Shown: piece after piece, positions 60,401 to 64,000 of the stretch
Position numbering within the stretch: position 1 is the first letter of the stretch
How the letters are laid out: every line of letters begins with the position of its first letter
Assembly: GCA_029891385.1 (NCBI GenBank)
Contig: CM057228.1
Span: 32,241,023-32,305,022, forward strand
DNA length: 64,000 bases
Direction of reading: 5' to 3'
DNA from: Erythroxylum novogranatense
Taxonomy: Eukaryota > Streptophyta > Magnoliopsida > Malpighiales > Erythroxylaceae
Translations under genes and position numbers: made by a program
The notes under the pieces: model-generated
The model's database searches: none
Seen by the model: the letters and a program-made list of their open reading frames with translations, nothing else
Told to the model about the DNA's origin: nothing

Positions 60401-61415
60401 TTGTAGTGGATGAAATTCCCGAATCATTAGCGTATATGAAGTGAATCTCGGACTAGAAAGAGTGGATTTTGGCAGGATTATGAGTATAGGAGAAGTTAGG
60501 ATGGATTTAGGACCCTTTGGAGGGGTCTTGGAGGGTGAAAATTTGTTATACCCGAAGGTTACACGGCCTGCCCGTGTGAATTTACACGGGCAGTGTGTTT
60601 CTGGGCGTATGGGCATTGTTTCACCCGAAGGTTACACGGTCTGACCGTGTAATTTTACACGGTACGTATGTTTTGACCCTCATAACGACCGAATTTCAAA
60701 TATTGATCTTCATGAAAGTTATATCCCTATATGTCTACTTTCTAATGGTTCAAGAACAAAGTCAATCCGATACCCATAATGAGAGTTATGGTGTTTTCTC
60801 CAAAGTATGTTCAGTAGGAATCAGGACATGAACATGTTGGAATCATTTGGCCATAACGTCTGCGTCTGACCTCCAATTGAGGTGATTTTTAAGGAGATTG
60901 ATTCCTAAGACATGTATCTATCTCTAAATAAAAATTTAGATCTTTTGGAGTTGATTTGACAAAGTTTGGAGGAAAGAAATTGAGGGGTCGGTTGGGAGAC
61001 CATGATTGAGGTATGAACACACTTTGGATTTTCAAGCATATCTTCATCTATAGAACTCCGATTGAGTTGGTTCTTTCTCCAAAATGAACTAGAGACATAG
61101 AGCTACAATTTTTTTGAAGAAATCAATTGTGGTTATTGTCATTTCATTGTGTGGGTTCGCCCTTGTGGCTTGAGATGTTATGAGAATGATGATGAACCGA
61201 TAATGGCTAAAAAGATTCCATAGAATAACCCTACAGGTTATTATGCTCACGTTTTATGAATGGTTTCCGGATGTTGGGTTCCGGAAACGGATCCAACATT
61301 TGTGATATCAGAGCAAGAGGGAAAAAAACGATGATGGCTAAGGAGACTTCATTGGAGTACGTTCACATCATATGGTTTCAAGGCAAGAGTTGGGTTCCGG
61401 AAACAACGTCCTACA
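57499..61415 (+). mobile_element. LTR-rich gypsy element: one full LTR plus stub
   Basis: A full LTR of 3800 bp (57499-61298) starts TGTTGGACCCCG and ends GGATCCAACA. It is followed by a primer-binding-like site (tgatatcagagc, 61303-61314), about 75 nt of internal sequence and a final ~25-bp stub, TTGGGTTCCGGAAACAACGT then CCTACA (61390-61415), that resembles the LTR's own end. CCTTA duplications flank the whole. Nearly all of the internal domain and the 3' LTR are therefore missing. The LTR shares its start and a GC-rich block (59340-59510) with the 12.3 kb element, but the two differ widely elsewhere. Confidence 0.85.
60545..60668 (+). repeat. Tandem palindromic repeat, two ~78-bp units
   Basis: Each unit reads cccgaaggttacacgg and then an inverted repeat. 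In unit 1, TGCCCGTGT pairs with ACACGGGCA across a short spacer; in unit 2, ACCGTGT pairs with ACACGGT. The array sits inside the LTR at 57499-61298. Confidence 0.8.
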
Positions 61416-61935
61416 CCTTATCTATTATACATCATGTTATCATTCAAAGAAATTTAAAGAATTGGGAATAAAGCTTATTGTTTATTTTTATTTTCATCTA
61501 GTAGGATTATATATTAATATACTAATCACTCGCCATTTAATGTTGTTTATAGTTTTAATCCACTAACACCTTTGGATTTATTACCTTTACCTATTAACGA
61601 AAGAGTTAGCTTGAATGGGGAAAAAAGTTGAGATGGTGAAGTAATAGTTTGGATGGGAAGAAGAAAGTTGAGATGGTGAAACAATTTCACTAATGTGTAA
61701 AGCAAAAAGTATAAAGGAAGAATGAGCAATATACAACAAACTAGTATGGGTCGAAAATAACTTGTTGATTACGTTTGGATACGTATAAGGAAGGAAATAT
61801 TCCTATTGCATAAGCAATCTAAGTTGCAACCAAAAATGGATGGTTTATTTCAAGTCAAAGTCATCTATAGATCATATAACACACATTTTTCATTCAAATA
61901 GATATATTGCAAAATCTTACTTATTTTGATGTAAA
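61416..61935 (+). pseudogene. Decayed Ty3/gypsy integrase C-terminal part
   Basis: This continues the pol at 55480-57498 after the CCTTA insertion. Recognisable pieces are IIQRNLKNWE (to 61469), [20 protein letters not shown] (about 61551-61612, in another frame), a RKNEQY block (about 61712) and a QPKMDGLFQV block (about 61830). These follow the integrase C-terminal order of Reina-like elements. Several frameshifts are present, and no 3' LTR follows because the sequence meets an inverted LTR at 61936. Confidence 0.75.
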
Positions 61936-64000
61936 TGTTGGGCGTTGTTGCCGGAACCCAACCTCTTGCGAATATCATAAGACTCTCATGGCGTGCCCAT
62001 AACAATCAAACATCAAACAAACTTATTACTTTAACTCAACCCTACCACGATGAAATCAATATAAACATACATACACAACTGAACTACTTCAATCTGTCAT
62101 TTCATTACTAAAGAAACAGAGTTGGAAAACTTTATTTACATATTCAAAAGCCACACCATTGGCTTATTACAAAAATACAAATACCAAAATTGCGGAAGTT
62201 CCCTTAGGCTCTTGATCACTTGACTTCTTAACTATCACCTGAAGAGGGGACAGAGAGGGGGTGAGCTTGAAAACTCGTGGGTAATATTTTATAATAAAAA
62301 GATAAGCAAATACTTTTGAAAACGTTCACTTGTCATAAAAATTTTCATATAGTTCTTAAAACACATATTTATTAAGCTTTCAACCAAAATTCACAAGTTG
62401 CAAAACATGAATGCATCAAACTTATTAACATAACATGAGCACATAAACATATCAAATGGTTTGGGTAAGTCCAAAACATGACGAGCTACACATTTCCAAT
62501 GTAATAGTCCTGTGTAGTCGTAAATTCTTGAGGGATTCCTTGAAGGAGCTCCATACCACTAGCGGGCAGGTAGGAGAAACCTATAGTTGGGTCAACGTGT
62601 ACATGACGGTTCTTGAGGGACTACCATAAACCCACATAACACATATTTCAAAATCTTGTAAGCTTGTTGCCCAAAATGACACTTCTTGTAATCTTGCTTT
62701 TTCAAATACTTGATATATATCTTGAAAATCATTCTCGAAAACATGATTTCATAAACATGCATCTTTCCCAAAAGATATCATTTAAATCATGTAACAAACA
62801 TATAGCAGATTTCACAATCATTCATGAGCAACAATACAGTATTGATGATGCAAATGAAAATCAGAAAACTTCTTTGATTTAAAGAAAACAGTAGTGGCTT
62901 ATTTACTCTATTATAAACATGTACCCACCTTGATTTCCTTGCTTATAGACTTGCTCAAAATGCTTCTTTTCTTGTTCCTCTTGCCTCTTTTGATCCTTTC
63001 ATTCTTCACCAAATGAAGAGATCTTTAGCTCAATTGGAAGCTCTTCTCTTCCTCTACCTTTTTCTCTTCTTGGACAACCTCAAAATCTCTCTTAAAGGCT
63101 AAGAAAATTAAAACCTTAGCTTGTTTTCTCTTCTTTCTCTCTTTCAGTCTTTTTCATGTTTTCTCTTTCTTATCTCTTTTCTCATCCATGCATTTTTGCT
63201 TCTCCAGCATCTCCTCATTCACATTTTCTCCTTCTCTTAAATATGAGTCCACATTTTGGTCTTGTCCTTTTATGCCCTTAATGAGACCAAAAAGTCCATT
63301 TTATCCTTCCTCATAGGCTTATATTTTTTTAAACTTAAGTGTTTTGTCAAAAATAAACTTGAATATTCTGACATAACACTTTCTTCTAGAAAATGTTTCC
63401 TGTTGTCTTAAATTTTCGATGACACCAAAATCAATCCATTTGGTCTAGCACTTCGAAAAATACACTTCAAACATTTTTGGACTGCTCTTGTCCAAATTAG
63501 TATACTATGCACAACTTCTATCCGAAATTTAAACATCTTAGAAACTGAATTAAATTTTGATTTCTTCATATCATTTGTAGCTCCAAGTCTCTAGTTTACC
63601 ACAAATCAAAAATCATTTCATTTGGAGCTCTACCGATCCAAAAATCATCAAAATACTGAAGTATGTTGAGTGGAATAACACCAGTTCATAGTATTTAAAA
63701 ACACACACATTGTGCTCGTCCCACGTTTTTCACTTAATCTCTCTCATTTCATTTTAGATGGTTATAATTTTTGGGGGAGATGTAGAGCAATGTCTTACGA
63801 GTCCAATGGTTCAAGAATCAAGTCATTTGAGTATCGATAAAATAAGTTATGGCCAAAAGAATCCAATCTGGTTTTATCCTCAATCATATTGAACCTATCA
63901 TGAGAACAATTCATATAACTTTCTCTAGAGATATCAGATTTATGTGTTCTTTAGATGGTTCGAAAGAGGACTTCAATAGCTACAATTTTTATGAAGACCT
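61936..64000 (-). mobile_element. Inverted gypsy LTR (3' part), continues past the window
   Basis: It begins TGTTGGGCGTTGTTGCCGGAACC, the complement of the terminal end of an LTR of the 57499 family. It contains the reverse complement of that LTR's GC-rich block (62490-62640: tcctgtgtagtcgta, gaaggagctcc, actagcgggca) and of its CACCCCCTC/GTGAGCTTGAAA phrase (about 62240-62285). From 63380 it also matches solo LTR 1 (7440-8110). No primer-binding site lies beyond the LTR end on the minus strand, so it is a solo or 3' LTR. The left end of the LTR, and any duplication there, lie outside the window. Confidence 0.8.

Overview
This window looks like nuclear DNA of a flowering plant, probably a eudicot. 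It is AT-rich and gene-poor, with spliced genes (GT..AG introns) and LTR retrotransposons that use plant-type tRNA-iMet primer sites (TGGTATCAGAG). Two protein families, PRA1 and the IMK2-type receptor kinase, are very close to eudicot homologues as I remember them. I see no bacterial, organellar, rRNA, tRNA or CRISPR features.

Three genes look intact. A two-exon gene of unknown function lies on the minus strand (12685 to 11094). A single-exon PRA1-family membrane-trafficking gene is at 47815-48429 (+). A two-exon leucine-rich-repeat receptor-like kinase of the IMK2/IMK3 type is at 50428-53109 (+). A fourth gene, at about 5169-9955 (+), is a pseudogene: one exon is split by a 3.9 kb LTR and two later exons carry stop codons.

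Retroelements fill most of the rest. From left to right they are: a decayed copia element (1-4757); a 3.9 kb minus-strand solo LTR with TSD AGTCA (5368-9285); a small copia RNase H remnant between direct repeats (14250-15580); a complete-ended but frameshifted copia element with TSD TCTTC (17193-23416); and a (TTA)n-rich, MITE-like block (23780-24685). Next is a minus-strand Ale-like copia element (25254 to about 45780), broken twice: by a second 3.9 kb solo LTR with TSD TTCAC (28285-32219), and by a 12.3 kb element with giant LTRs and TSD GATTC (33106-45396). A second minus-strand copia fragment with its 5' LTR follows (45790-47111). After the IMK2-like gene come a decayed Ty3/gypsy pol (about 55480-61935), interrupted by an LTR-rich element with TSD CCTTA (57499-61415), and an inverted LTR of a related family (61936 to the window end).

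The most unusual object is the 12.3 kb element. It has two 4.6 kb LTRs, an extra 2.6 kb truncated LTR with a second primer-binding site, and only about 490 bp of internal DNA. That remnant ends in a short stretch resembling the polyprotein C-terminus, followed by the polypurine tract. A degenerate module (roughly 90 bp, reading cTTCATGAAAGTTGTAG ... AAAGTTTG ... TTTTCGA ... GAGTTATGA in the LTR sense) recurs in tandem or singly in all five large LTR families here. I found no clear new defence, toxin or RNA system. The novelty is in retroelement architecture and in one unassigned conserved-looking plant gene.
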